Below, one piece after another: positions 15,467-22,507 of a stretch of DNA of 22,507 nt. Numbering within the stretch: the first letter of the stretch is position 1; every line of letters begins with the position of its first letter. The stretch lies in NCBI GenBank assembly GCA_934096755.1, contig CAKOMU010000018.1:1-22507 (forward strand), given 5' to 3'. This DNA is from an uncultured Bacilli bacterium (lineage in GTDB: Bacteria; Bacillota_I; Bacilli_A; RF39; UBA660). Made by a program: the position numbers and the translations under genes. Under the pieces are notes generated by a model. That model was not told the DNA's origin. It made no database searches and worked only from the letters and a program-made list of their open reading frames with translations.

Positions 15467-16288
15467 ATGCCAGAGATAGCAGAAGTAGAAACAGTTAGAA
15501 ATACTTTAAAGAGTATGATTTTAAATAAAAAAATAGTTGATGTCAAAATTTTATATCCTAAAATTATTGAAAGTAATATCACTGATTTTAAAGATATTTT
15601 AATAGGTCGTAAGTTTATTGATATTGACAGAATTGGTAAATGGCTTATGTTTGATTTAAATGATTATTATTTACTCAGTCATTTACGAATGGAAGGGAAG
15701 TATTTTGTCAAGAAAAGTACAGATGAAGTGATTAAACATGAGCATATAATACTATCGTTTGAATATGGAACGGATCTAAGATATCATGATACCAGAAAAT
15801 TTGGTAGAATGAATTTAGTTAAGAAAAGTGATATTGATAAGATTGAAGCCATAAAAAAACAGGGCATTGAAGCCAATAGTGATAAACTTTCGAAAGAATA
15901 TTTATATGAGAAAATTCATAAAAAGAATATACCTCTTAAAAATTTGCTTTTAGATCAAACCATAATAAGTGGATTAGGTAATATTTATGCTAATGAGGTT
16001 ATGTTTGCTGCTCATATTAACCCTAGTAGGCTTGGTAAGGATGTTAGTATAGATGAATGTGATTTACTCGTTAAGGCTAGTAAGCAAATAATCGATGCAG
16101 CGATCAAAGATGGTGGCACCACAATTAAAAGTTATACATCTTCTTTAGGTGTTACAGGTAGATTTCAACAACATTTAATGGTTCATAAAAGAAAAGATGA
16201 AGCTTGCAAAGTTTGTCAAACAAAGATAGAATGTGTCAAAATAGGAGGAAGAAGCACTTATTTTTGTCCTAGCTGTCAAAAAAATTAG
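15467..16288 (+). CDS. mutM: Formamidopyrimidine-DNA glycosylase (Fpg/MutM)
   Basis: A 273-aa bifunctional glycosylase/AP lyase that removes 8-oxoguanine and formamidopyrimidines. The catalytic N terminus is intact: after Met removal Pro1 is the nucleophile and Glu2 follows (MPEIAEVETVRNTL; the common second Pro is Ala here). Other landmarks are RIGKWLMFDL with the hairpin lysine, YHDTRKFGRM, the helix-two-turn-helix region DQTIISGLGNIYANEVMFAA, and the zinc finger CKVCQTKIEC...CPSC at the C terminus. AGGTGA overlaps the polA stop, 10 bases upstream of the ATG, so polA and mutM form one operon, a common Firmicutes arrangement. Confidence 0.97.
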   Translation: MPEIAEVETVRNTLKSMILNKKIVDVKILYPKIIESNITDFKDILIGRKFIDIDRIGKWLMFDLNDYYLLSHLRMEGKYFVKKSTDEVIKHEHIILSFEYGTDLRYHDTRKFGRMNLVKKSDIDKIEAIKKQGIEANSDKLSKEYLYEKIHKKNIPLKNLLLDQTIISGLGNIYANEVMFAAHINPSRLGKDVSIDECDLLVKASKQIIDAAIKDGGTTIKSYTSSLGVTGRFQQHLMVHKRKDEACKVCQTKIECVKIGGRSTYFCPSCQKN

Positions 16289-16313
16289 AAGTAACGGTTA
16301 GATGTTGCTTTTT
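16289..16313 (+). terminator. Weak terminator of polA-mutM
   Basis: A 7-bp stem AAGTAAC/GTTGCTT with one U-G pair and an eight-base loop, followed by a short T run. The 3' arm contains the -35 hexamer of the serpin promoter. Confidence 0.6.
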
Positions 16314-16333
16314 AATTTGCTAAATGCTAAAAT
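16305..16333 (+). promoter_or_regulatory. Serpin promoter nested in the mutM terminator
   Basis: TTGCTT (16305-16310), 17 bases, extended -10 TGC then TAAAAT (16328-16333). The predicted start is near 16340. Confidence 0.6.
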
Positions 16334-16369
16334 AAAAACAGATATGAGTATATGTTAGGAGTGTGTAGA

Positions 16370-17977
16370 ATGGATAATCATATTAAAAAAGATAATAAAA
16401 AAAATATTATTGTTTTTATTATCGTGGTGGTTTTGGTAATTACAGTAGGGATTTTGTTCATTATTTTAAATAACAAACAAAATCACAATAAGAGTGCCAA
16501 TACTGGTGTCAAAAAAGTAGATTCGCCATATCGTCTAGCTGGCAATGATTTAGAAGATTTTGACCTTTATTTTCTAGGTTTAGAAAATAAAAATCAAAAC
16601 ATGATTTACAGTCCTTTGTCGATTAAATATGCTTTAGAAATGCTATTAGAAGGAACTAGTGGAGAATCCAAAAGTCAAATTGCTGCTATTATAGGAGATT
16701 ATGAAGCCAAAAAATATGAAAATAGTGCTAACATGTCTTTTGCTAATGCTTTATTTGTTCAAAATGAATTTAAAAATAGCATTAAAAGTAGTTATACAGA
16801 TACTTTAAAAAATAAGTATAATGCTAGTATTATCTATGATTCGTTTAGTACTCCAGATAACGTTAATGCTTGGATTAGTGAGAAAACCCTAGGTTTATTA
16901 CAAAATGTTTTAGATGATGTTAGTGATAAAGATTTTTTATTAATTAATGCCTTAGGTATTGATATGGAATGGAAAAATGTCATTCAACCAGTTCCTGGTG
17001 GTACCCCGTATGATAAATTGCATAGTGATTATGATGGCGAGTTTGGAGTTTCTTATCCACATGAAAAAGAAACTGATGAATCTTTTACATATAGTGTTGG
17101 TGTAAGCCTATTAGATAGTGATTTTCCACCAACTATAAATTTTAATGGTAAAGAAAGCAAAGCTTTAGAATTCGCTGCTTCAATAAACAATTATGATATT
17201 ATTAATACTCTAGGAAGAGAAAATATTGAAAATAATATAAAAAAAGAATATGAAAAGTTTGTGGCTGAAAAAACATGTGGCGAAGGTCCTTACGAAAGTA
17301 CGGAAGAAGTAGTTAGTAAGTATATGAGTGAAATCGGTGCCAATTATAAAGATGTAGCGTCTTCCACTGATTTTCGTTATTTAGATAATGATGATGTCAA
17401 AGTATTTGCTAAAGAACTAAAAAAGTATAATAATACGACTTTAGAATATATTGGTATAATGCCAAAAGAACAAGATTTGAGTGATTATATTAAAAAGATG
17501 AAAGCAAAGGATATTAATCAAATTATTAATAATTTAGTACCAATCACTTTAGAAGCTAGTGAAAAAAATGTTATTACGAAAATTGAAGGTATAGTACCAA
17601 TCTTCAAATTTGATTATGAATTAAATTTTCAAAAAGATTTAGAATCTTTAGGTGTAAAAGATGTTTTCAATATAGACAAAGCTAATTTATCTAATTTAAC
17701 TAGTGCCCAAGCAGAATATATAGGTGCAGTTAAACATAAAGCTAGTATAGAATTTTCTAATGAAGGAATAAAAGCTGCGGCTGCAACAACTGTTGGTGGA
17801 AAAGGAGATATGAGTTGTGATTTTGACTACCTTTATAAAGTACCAGTTAAAAAAATTGATTTAACTTTCGATAAACCATTTATGTTCATAATAAGGGATA
17901 AAAATAGTGGAGAAGTATGGTTTGCAGGTAGTGTCTACGAAGGAATTACTCAAACAAATAAATATTATATACCTTAG
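16370..17977 (+). CDS. Membrane-anchored serpin (serine protease inhibitor family)
   Basis: A 535-aa serpin with an N-terminal membrane anchor (about residues 12-33) and no cleavage site, so the inhibitor domain should face outward. Serpin landmarks are NMIYSPLSIKYALEMLLEGTSG near the start, FANALFVQ, DFLLINALGIDMEW, EYIGIMPKE, FDYELNFQKDLESLGV, then the hinge NEGIKAAAATTV (Gly466 at P15, four Ala at P12-P9), DKPFMFIIRD and WFAGSVYEG. The fold is longer than the usual 380 residues because of an extra region at about 210-335. The stretch from P9 Ala to the KPF motif is 12 residues longer than in alpha-1-antitrypsin. The only two cysteines are Cys303 (insert) and Cys483 (reactive loop). Start ATG 16370 follows TTAGGAG; ATG 16352 lacks such a site. 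Protease target unknown. Confidence 0.9.
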   Translation: MDNHIKKDNKKNIIVFIIVVVLVITVGILFIILNNKQNHNKSANTGVKKVDSPYRLAGNDLEDFDLYFLGLENKNQNMIYSPLSIKYALEMLLEGTSGESKSQIAAIIGDYEAKKYENSANMSFANALFVQNEFKNSIKSSYTDTLKNKYNASIIYDSFSTPDNVNAWISEKTLGLLQNVLDDVSDKDFLLINALGIDMEWKNVIQPVPGGTPYDKLHSDYDGEFGVSYPHEKETDESFTYSVGVSLLDSDFPPTINFNGKESKALEFAASINNYDIINTLGRENIENNIKKEYEKFVAEKTCGEGPYESTEEVVSKYMSEIGANYKDVASSTDFRYLDNDDVKVFAKELKKYNNTTLEYIGIMPKEQDLSDYIKKMKAKDINQIINNLVPITLEASEKNVITKIEGIVPIFKFDYELNFQKDLESLGVKDVFNIDKANLSNLTSAQAEYIGAVKHKASIEFSNEGIKAAAATTVGGKGDMSCDFDYLYKVPVKKIDLTFDKPFMFIIRDKNSGEVWFAGSVYEGITQTNKYYIP

Positions 17978-17984
17978 TAAGAGG

Positions 17985-18013
17985 GAACAATGTGAATTCA
18001 TTGTTCTTTTTTT
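17985..18013 (+). terminator. Serpin terminator
   Basis: An 8-bp stem GAACAATG/CATTGTTC, six-base loop, seven T. The 3' arm overlaps the -35 of the next promoter. Confidence 0.88.
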
Positions 18014-18030
18014 AAAATTTATGATATAAT
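18001..18030 (+). promoter_or_regulatory. MBOAT/SGNH operon promoter nested in the serpin terminator
   Basis: TTGTTC (18001-18006), 18 bases, extended -10 TGA then TATAAT (18025-18030). The -35 lies in the terminator 3' arm and the T run forms the start of the spacer. Confidence 0.65.
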
Positions 18031-18060
18031 GAACTTACTTTCAAAATCTAAGGAGTACAT

Positions 18061-19638
18061 ATGGCAAGTATTTTACATAACTTTTATAATTATTTCTTTT
18101 TAATTACCGTTCTTTTTTATAACTTTTTTCCCAAAAAAGCTCGTCCTTGGTATTTGTTACTTTGCAGCTGGTTTTTCTTTTTTTTACTAAGTAAAAAATT
18201 AGTCATTTTTTTAATACTTAGCATTATTTCTATTTTTATATCTGGTCTTATTATGACTAAACTAGAAAAAAATTTAGAACAAGAGTTAACAAATTGTACT
18301 AAAGAAAATAAAAAAGTTATGAAACGAAAATATCAAAAGAAAAAGCAAATGGCTTTAATTGGTTGTTTACTTTTTAATTTATTATTTTTATTTCTATTTA
18401 AATATCTTAATTTTTTTACCTTAAATGCTAATCATTTGTTAGCACTGTTTCATGTTTCGTATCGATTTAATATGATTAAGTTATTTGCCCCGATTGGCAT
18501 AAGTTTTTATACTCTTCAAGCTCTTTCTTATATAATCGATGTTTATCAAAATAAAATTAAGGCCTCATCTAATTTTTTGGAAGTAGCATTGTTTACCAGT
18601 TTCTTTCCTTGTATTATGGAAGGTCCTATATGTCGTTTTCCTGATACAGCTAAAAATTTAATTGCTGGAGAAAAAATTACTTTTCATAATCTTTCTTTTG
18701 GTTTAGAACGAATTTTATGGGGGATGTTAAAGAAGTTTATTATAGCTGATCGTCTAAATATTTTGGTAAAAACCGTTTTTGCTAATGATACCTTATTTTC
18801 AGGACCAACTATTTTCCTCGGTGCTTTTTGTTATACAATAATGCTATATATGGATTTCTCAGGAGCTATGGATGTTGTAATTGGTATTGGCGAGATTTAC
18901 AATGTAAAAATTCCAGAGAATTTTCGGCAACCATTTTTTTCTAAAAATATCAGCGAATTTTGGACGAGATGGCATATTAGTTTAGGGACATGGTTCAAAG
19001 ATTATATTTATTATCCTATTTCTTTGTCTAAACCTATGAAAAAATTAACATTAAAATGTCGTAAATTATTAGGCCATATCTATGGACCTTTATTAAGTGG
19101 AACCATCAGTTTATTAGTCGTATGGCTTTTAAATGGTCTTTGGCATGGAGCAGGGTGGACGTTTATTTTATATGGATTATTTCATTTTCTCATGATTTCT
19201 CTTGGCAACATTACCAGGCCTTTATTACAAAGTTTATATCAAAAATGGCATATAAGTAATAGTTTTCTTCTAAAAATTTTGCAAATTATCAAAACTAATT
19301 TTCTAATTATTTTGGGAGAGTTAATATTTCGAGCGGAAAGTGTTCATCAAGCATTTCAAATGTATCATAAAATATTTACTAATTTTACTTTTTCTCAAAA
19401 AGAATTTTCTCTTTTAGGAGTCGACTTTCCTGATGTATTTATTCTTACTCTTTTTGGTTTGCTAGTCTTAGTTATAGGGATATTACGTGAAAAAAAGATT
19501 GGTATTCGTTCAAGATTAGAACATAAAAATATTTTTATTAGATGGATAGTACTATATTTATTAATTTTTAGCATTATCATCTTTGGTGCTTTTGGACCAG
19601 GGTACGAACCGGTTGATCCCATGTATGCGGATTTTTAG
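18061..19638 (+). CDS. MBOAT family O-acyltransferase (AlgI/DltB-like)
   Basis: A 525-aa polytopic membrane protein of the MBOAT family, AlgI-like branch, which passes acyl groups across the membrane for O-acylation of cell-surface polymers. Around ten hydrophobic segments are visible. Signature segments are FAPIGISFYTLQALSYIIDVY, EGPICRFPDTA, YMDFSGAMDVVIGIGEI, FRQPFFSKNISEFWTRWHIS (about residues 290-307), TWFKDYIYYPI and LNGLWHGAGW, with the catalytic His at 362. AAGGAG lies five bases before the ATG. The next gene encodes the expected SGNH partner, and AGGAGG overlaps this gene's stop, so the two are co-translated. The acceptor (peptidoglycan, teichoic acid or capsule) cannot be told. DltB is less likely because dltA and dltC are absent. 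Confidence 0.9.
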   Translation: MASILHNFYNYFFLITVLFYNFFPKKARPWYLLLCSWFFFFLLSKKLVIFLILSIISIFISGLIMTKLEKNLEQELTNCTKENKKVMKRKYQKKKQMALIGCLLFNLLFLFLFKYLNFFTLNANHLLALFHVSYRFNMIKLFAPIGISFYTLQALSYIIDVYQNKIKASSNFLEVALFTSFFPCIMEGPICRFPDTAKNLIAGEKITFHNLSFGLERILWGMLKKFIIADRLNILVKTVFANDTLFSGPTIFLGAFCYTIMLYMDFSGAMDVVIGIGEIYNVKIPENFRQPFFSKNISEFWTRWHISLGTWFKDYIYYPISLSKPMKKLTLKCRKLLGHIYGPLLSGTISLLVVWLLNGLWHGAGWTFILYGLFHFLMISLGNITRPLLQSLYQKWHISNSFLLKILQIIKTNFLIILGELIFRAESVHQAFQMYHKIFTNFTFSQKEFSLLGVDFPDVFILTLFGLLVLVIGILREKKIGIRSRLEHKNIFIRWIVLYLLIFSIIIFGAFGPGYEPVDPMYADF

Positions 19639-19648
19639 GAGGCAAAAT

Positions 19649-20578
19649 ATGAAAGTTATTAGCAAAATTATTTTATTTATTAGTATCTTTATTTTTCTTT
19701 ACTATACTTTGTCTTATCTTTTATTACCAAAATATAATATCAAAAAATTTGGCCTTTATAAAACTTCTTTGTATGAAATTTTAGGAGAAAAGCCATCTTC
19801 GATTGATGTTATTGCTTTAGGGGATAGTTTAGTTTATTCTTCTATTATTCCTGTAGAACTTTATGAAAATTATGGAATTACGGCTTTTGATTGTGCCAAA
19901 CCGGCGATTACTATGCCTGATGCCTACGATTATTTAAAAATTGCTCTTGAGAGTCAAAAACCTACGCTAGTCTTTTTAGAAGCAAATATGTTTTTTCGAG
20001 ATACTTCTAAAAAGCCTTGGTATACAGAGTATTTAAAGGTTTTACAAAATGCCTTACCATTAATCAATTATCACAATAATTGGAAAAGTTTTTTGTTTAA
20101 CCAAGACAGCTTATTAAGTGCAGAAAAAGGGTATAAGTTAAATCAAAATATTAAGCCTAGTATTAATAAAGATTACATGCAAAAAAGTGATGATTCTTAC
20201 CAGATTTTTCCTGAAAACTTAAAAATAATTAAAAAAATGTTAAAATTACTTCGAGAATATCAAGTAGAAGTGGTAATTTTAGGTTTACCCAGTCAACACT
20301 CTTGGAATTATGCCAAAGATCAAACAATTCAAAAATTTGTACAAGATTATAACTTAACATATCTTAATTTAAATAATATCAATCTCGATATCGACTGGGA
20401 ACATGATACCAAAGATTATGGCAGTCATTTAAATTACTATGGGGCCAAAAAAGTTACTAATTATTTGGGCAATTATCTTAAAACTAATTATCAATTCTCT
20501 CTAAAAAAAGATTCCACAATCGTGAATATTTGGGAAAATGCTTATAAGATTCATAAAGAAAAATTGAAAACTTATTGA
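19649..20578 (+). CDS. SGNH-type (DltD/AlgX-like) membrane-anchored acyltransferase partner
   Basis: A 309-aa protein with one N-terminal membrane anchor (about residues 4-23) and an extracytoplasmic SGNH-hydrolase-like domain. The nucleophile motif is ALGDSLVYSS with Ser60. The C-terminal block GSHLNYYGAKKVTNYLGNYL contains His260, with Asp256 or the nearby Asp253 as the likely third residue. Proteins of this kind (DltD, AlgJ/AlgX, PatB-like) complete transfer of the acyl group delivered by the adjacent MBOAT. Start ATG 19649 is supported by AGGAGG at 19637-19642; reading the frame further upstream into the MBOAT gene is unlikely. The stop codon overlaps the -35 element of the T-box transcript. 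Confidence 0.82.
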   Translation: MKVISKIILFISIFIFLYYTLSYLLLPKYNIKKFGLYKTSLYEILGEKPSSIDVIALGDSLVYSSIIPVELYENYGITAFDCAKPAITMPDAYDYLKIALESQKPTLVFLEANMFFRDTSKKPWYTEYLKVLQNALPLINYHNNWKSFLFNQDSLLSAEKGYKLNQNIKPSINKDYMQKSDDSYQIFPENLKIIKKMLKLLREYQVEVVILGLPSQHSWNYAKDQTIQKFVQDYNLTYLNLNNINLDIDWEHDTKDYGSHLNYYGAKKVTNYLGNYLKTNYQFSLKKDSTIVNIWENAYKIHKEKLKTY

Positions 20579-20604
20579 CTTTCTAAATTTAATTGTATTA
20601 TAAT
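20575..20604 (+). promoter_or_regulatory. Promoter of the T-box/ileS transcript
   Basis: TTGACT (20575-20580) overlaps the TGA stop of the preceding gene; 18 bases later is a perfect TATAAT (20599-20604). The predicted start is near 20611. Confidence 0.75.
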
Positions 20605-20610
20605 TAAGTC

Positions 20611-20829
20611 ACTTGAGAAAAGTTAAGACTGGGACAAGTATTTTAACTAAAGCTTTAAAAGAGAACTTTTCCATGGCTGCGAGAAAAGAAAGTCATGTTA
20701 AAATATATCACCCACGAACTGAATAACTGAAAAATAATAGTAAGTTATTACGTCATTCGCGTTAAGAAAATAAGATAAATAAAGGATGGTACCGTCACTT
20801 GTTGACTCCTTAGGTACCATCCTTTTTTT
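20611..20829 (+). promoter_or_regulatory. T-box riboswitch (isoleucine) with terminator
   Basis: A T-box leader in front of ileS. Stem I can be drawn as TGGG/CCCA below and a helix TTTTAAC/GTTAAAA above an internal loop with AGTA on the 5' side. The 3' side of that loop holds ATC (20707-20709) followed by A, an isoleucine specifier that pairs with tRNA anticodon GAT. The T-box core GGATGGTACCG is at 20784-20794, and its TGGT can pair with a tRNA 3' end ACCA. The terminator uses AAAGGATGGTACC (20781-20793) and GGTACCATCCTTT (20813-20825) with a T run. Uncharged tRNA-Ile should favour the antiterminator and switch ileS on. Confidence 0.93.
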
Positions 20830-20847
20830 GAAAAAGGAAGGGAAAAT

Positions 20848-22507
20848 ATGTATAAAGAAATAACAGAAACTACTCAAGAAAGAGAAAAAAGAACTATTCA
20901 AAAATGGCAAGAAATGAATCTTTTGCAAAAAACTATTGATAATCGTCGTGATTGCGAAAATTATGTTTTTTATGATGGTCCTATCTATGCTAATGCTAAA
21001 CCTGGTGTGCACCATGTATTTGCCAAAACTATTAAAGATTCTATATGTAAATATCAAACGATGCAACATAAAAGAGTATTAAGAAAAATTGGACTTGATA
21101 CTCATGGCTTACCAATCGAAGTTAATGTTGAAAAAAAATTAGGTTTTAAAAGTAAGGCTGATATAGAAAATTTTGGGGTAGAAAACTTCTGTAAAGAATG
21201 TAATAAAGAAACTGCTACTAATATTGATGAAGTTGTTAAAATTACCAATATGATGGGGCAATTAATCGATATGGAAAATCCTTATATCACTTGCTCTAAT
21301 GAGTATATTGAAAGTGAATGGTGGTTAATTAACGAAATATTTAATAAAGGTTTAATTTATAATGGTAACAAAGTATTGCCATATTGTCCTCGTTGTGGTA
21401 CTGAATTATCTCAAAATGAAGTATCTCAAGGATATCAAAATGATCCTGTTAATACAGTTGTTGTACCATTTAAATTGACTGATGAAGATACTTATCTTTT
21501 AGTTTGGACCACTACACCTTGGACTCTTATGGATAATGTTGCAGCTTGTGTAAATCCTAACTACGATTATTTAAAAGTAGAAAGTATGGGATATAATTTT
21601 ATTGTTTGTAAGTCTTTAGCCAATCAAGTTTTAGGTGAAGATTATAAAGTATTAGACACTTTCAAAGGTACCAGTTTAGTAGGCAAGACCTATGAACAAT
21701 TACTACCTTTTGTTCATGTTGAAGGCAAAAGTTTTGTCGTTTTAGCTGATGAATATGTTACTGATGCTGATGGTACTGGTATTGTTCATATGGCTCCGGC
21801 TTATGGTGAAGACGATAGTAGAGTATGTAAAAATAATGATGTAGCTTTTGTTAAATCTGTTAATAAAGATGGAACATATAATGTTGGTCCTTGGGCAGGT
21901 AGATTAGTTACTGATAAAGAATTAGAAATAGACATCATTAAATACTTAAAAGAAAATGATAAACTATTTAAAAAAATCAAAATCAACCATGACTATCCAC
22001 ATTGTTGGCGGTGTAAAAGTCCATTAATTTATTACTCTAAACCGGCTTGGTATATCAAGACGACTGCTTTAAAAGAAGAAATCATCAGTGCTAATAAAAC
22101 TGTAAATTGGTATCCAGAATATGTAGGTGAAAAAAGATTTAATAATTGGTTAGAAAATATGGTCGATTGGGGTATATCTCGTAATCGTTACTGGGGTTGT
22201 CCAATGCCTCTTTGGACTTGTACTTGTGGCCATATTGAATGTATTGGTTCAAGAGAAGAATTGCAAAATAAAATAGTAGAAGATACAAATGTTTTTGAAA
22301 TGGAATTACATCGTCCTTACATAGATGAATTACATATTAAATGCCCAGAATGTGGTGAAATTATGAATAGAATTCCTGATGTTATGGATGTTTGGTTTGA
22401 TTCTGGGGCTATGCCTTACGCTCAATATCATTATCCTTTTGAAAATAAAGAATTATTTAAAGAACAATTTCCAGCTGATTTTATTGCTGAAGGAGTCGAT
22501 CAAACTA
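20848..22507 (+). CDS. ileS: Isoleucyl-tRNA synthetase (3' end beyond the window)
   Basis: The first 553 residues of a class I isoleucyl-tRNA synthetase; the gene runs off the right edge. The nucleotide-binding HIGH motif is replaced by the GVHH form (YANAKPGVHHVFAKTIKD), which I recall from the eukaryote-like IleS branch in some bacteria. Other landmarks are GLDTHGLPIEVNVEKKLG, YIESEWWLINEIFNKGLIY, PYCPRCGTELSQNEVSQGY, the editing domain (WTTTPWTLMDN and GTGIVHMAPAYGEDD), YPHCWRCKSPLIYYSKPAWYI and NWLENMVDWGISRNRYWG. KMSKS lies outside the window. Start ATG 20848 has AAGGAAGGGA upstream. It is controlled by the isoleucine T-box just before it. Confidence 0.95.
   Translation, partial: MYKEITETTQEREKRTIQKWQEMNLLQKTIDNRRDCENYVFYDGPIYANAKPGVHHVFAKTIKDSICKYQTMQHKRVLRKIGLDTHGLPIEVNVEKKLGFKSKADIENFGVENFCKECNKETATNIDEVVKITNMMGQLIDMENPYITCSNEYIESEWWLINEIFNKGLIYNGNKVLPYCPRCGTELSQNEVSQGYQNDPVNTVVVPFKLTDEDTYLLVWTTTPWTLMDNVAACVNPNYDYLKVESMGYNFIVCKSLANQVLGEDYKVLDTFKGTSLVGKTYEQLLPFVHVEGKSFVVLADEYVTDADGTGIVHMAPAYGEDDSRVCKNNDVAFVKSVNKDGTYNVGPWAGRLVTDKELEIDIIKYLKENDKLFKKIKINHDYPHCWRCKSPLIYYSKPAWYIKTTALKEEIISANKTVNWYPEYVGEKRFNNWLENMVDWGISRNRYWGCPMPLWTCTCGHIECIGSREELQNKIVEDTNVFEMELHRPYIDELHIKCPECGEIMNRIPDVMDVWFDSGAMPYAQYHYPFENKELFKEQFPADFIAEGVDQT

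Noticed and set aside
18061..19638. Assignment of the MBOAT gene as dltB
   Set aside because: dltA and dltC are absent and the FWTRWHIS and GLWHGAG context fits the broader AlgI-like group; the acceptor is unknown.
20698..21069. A 123-codon minus-strand open frame over the T-box and the start of ileS
   Set aside because: It overlaps a clear riboswitch and a conserved synthetase on the other strand and resembles no protein family.

Overview
The window is very AT-rich DNA from a low-GC Firmicutes/Tenericutes-type bacterium. UGA is used as a stop (rnc, the solute-binding lipoprotein gene and the SGNH gene end in TGA) and Trp is TGG, so the standard bacterial code applies rather than the Mycoplasma code. 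Several genes nevertheless have Mollicutes-like sizes: a 976-aa SMC and a 702-aa ClpB without an N domain, the latter under a CIRCE operator. A pro-SigK-like sigma factor points to a spore-forming ancestor or an active sporulator. The best guess is an uncultured Mollicutes-adjacent Bacilli lineage (RF39, Erysipelotrichia or Izemoplasma type). That placement is inference from gene content.

Layout. 1-523: promoters, tRNA-Ile(GAT) and tRNA-Glu(TTC) on +, a terminator, then tRNA-Ser(GCT) on -. 524-1655 (-): yidD followed by a ZnuA-family lipoprotein that has lost its metal-binding histidines. 1753-5335 (+): rnc-smc. 5433-7881 (+): lemA and a DUF2207 membrane protein. 7916-10096: CIRCE and clpB. 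10174-11058: rpsP, khpA and an orphan 104-aa ORF; rimM and trmD, which usually follow, are absent. 11059-12637: a divergent pair of sigma-factor genes, sigK (-) and an unassigned sigma-70 factor (+). 12901-16288: polA-mutM (DNA repair). 16370-17977: a membrane-anchored serpin with an inserted domain. 18061-20578: an MBOAT/SGNH pair for O-acylation of an envelope polymer. 20611-22507: an isoleucine T-box leader and the first 553 codons of ileS.

How the parts fit. Most genes are housekeeping: RNA processing, chromosome segregation, translation, chaperone and repair. The tRNA-Ile at the left end is a matching ligand for the T-box at the right end: anticodon GAT against specifier ATC, and 3' ACCA against TGGT. 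Regulatory DNA is very compact. Several -35 hexamers lie inside the 3' arm of the previous gene's terminator or across the previous stop codon. The strongest candidates for unusual biology are the serpin (only two cysteines, one in the inserted domain and one in an overlong reactive loop), the sigK/sigma pair, the histidine-less ZnuA homologue, and an Asn-to-Ile change in the PolA O-helix. No CRISPR array, insertion sequence, prophage or recognisable new defence locus was found.
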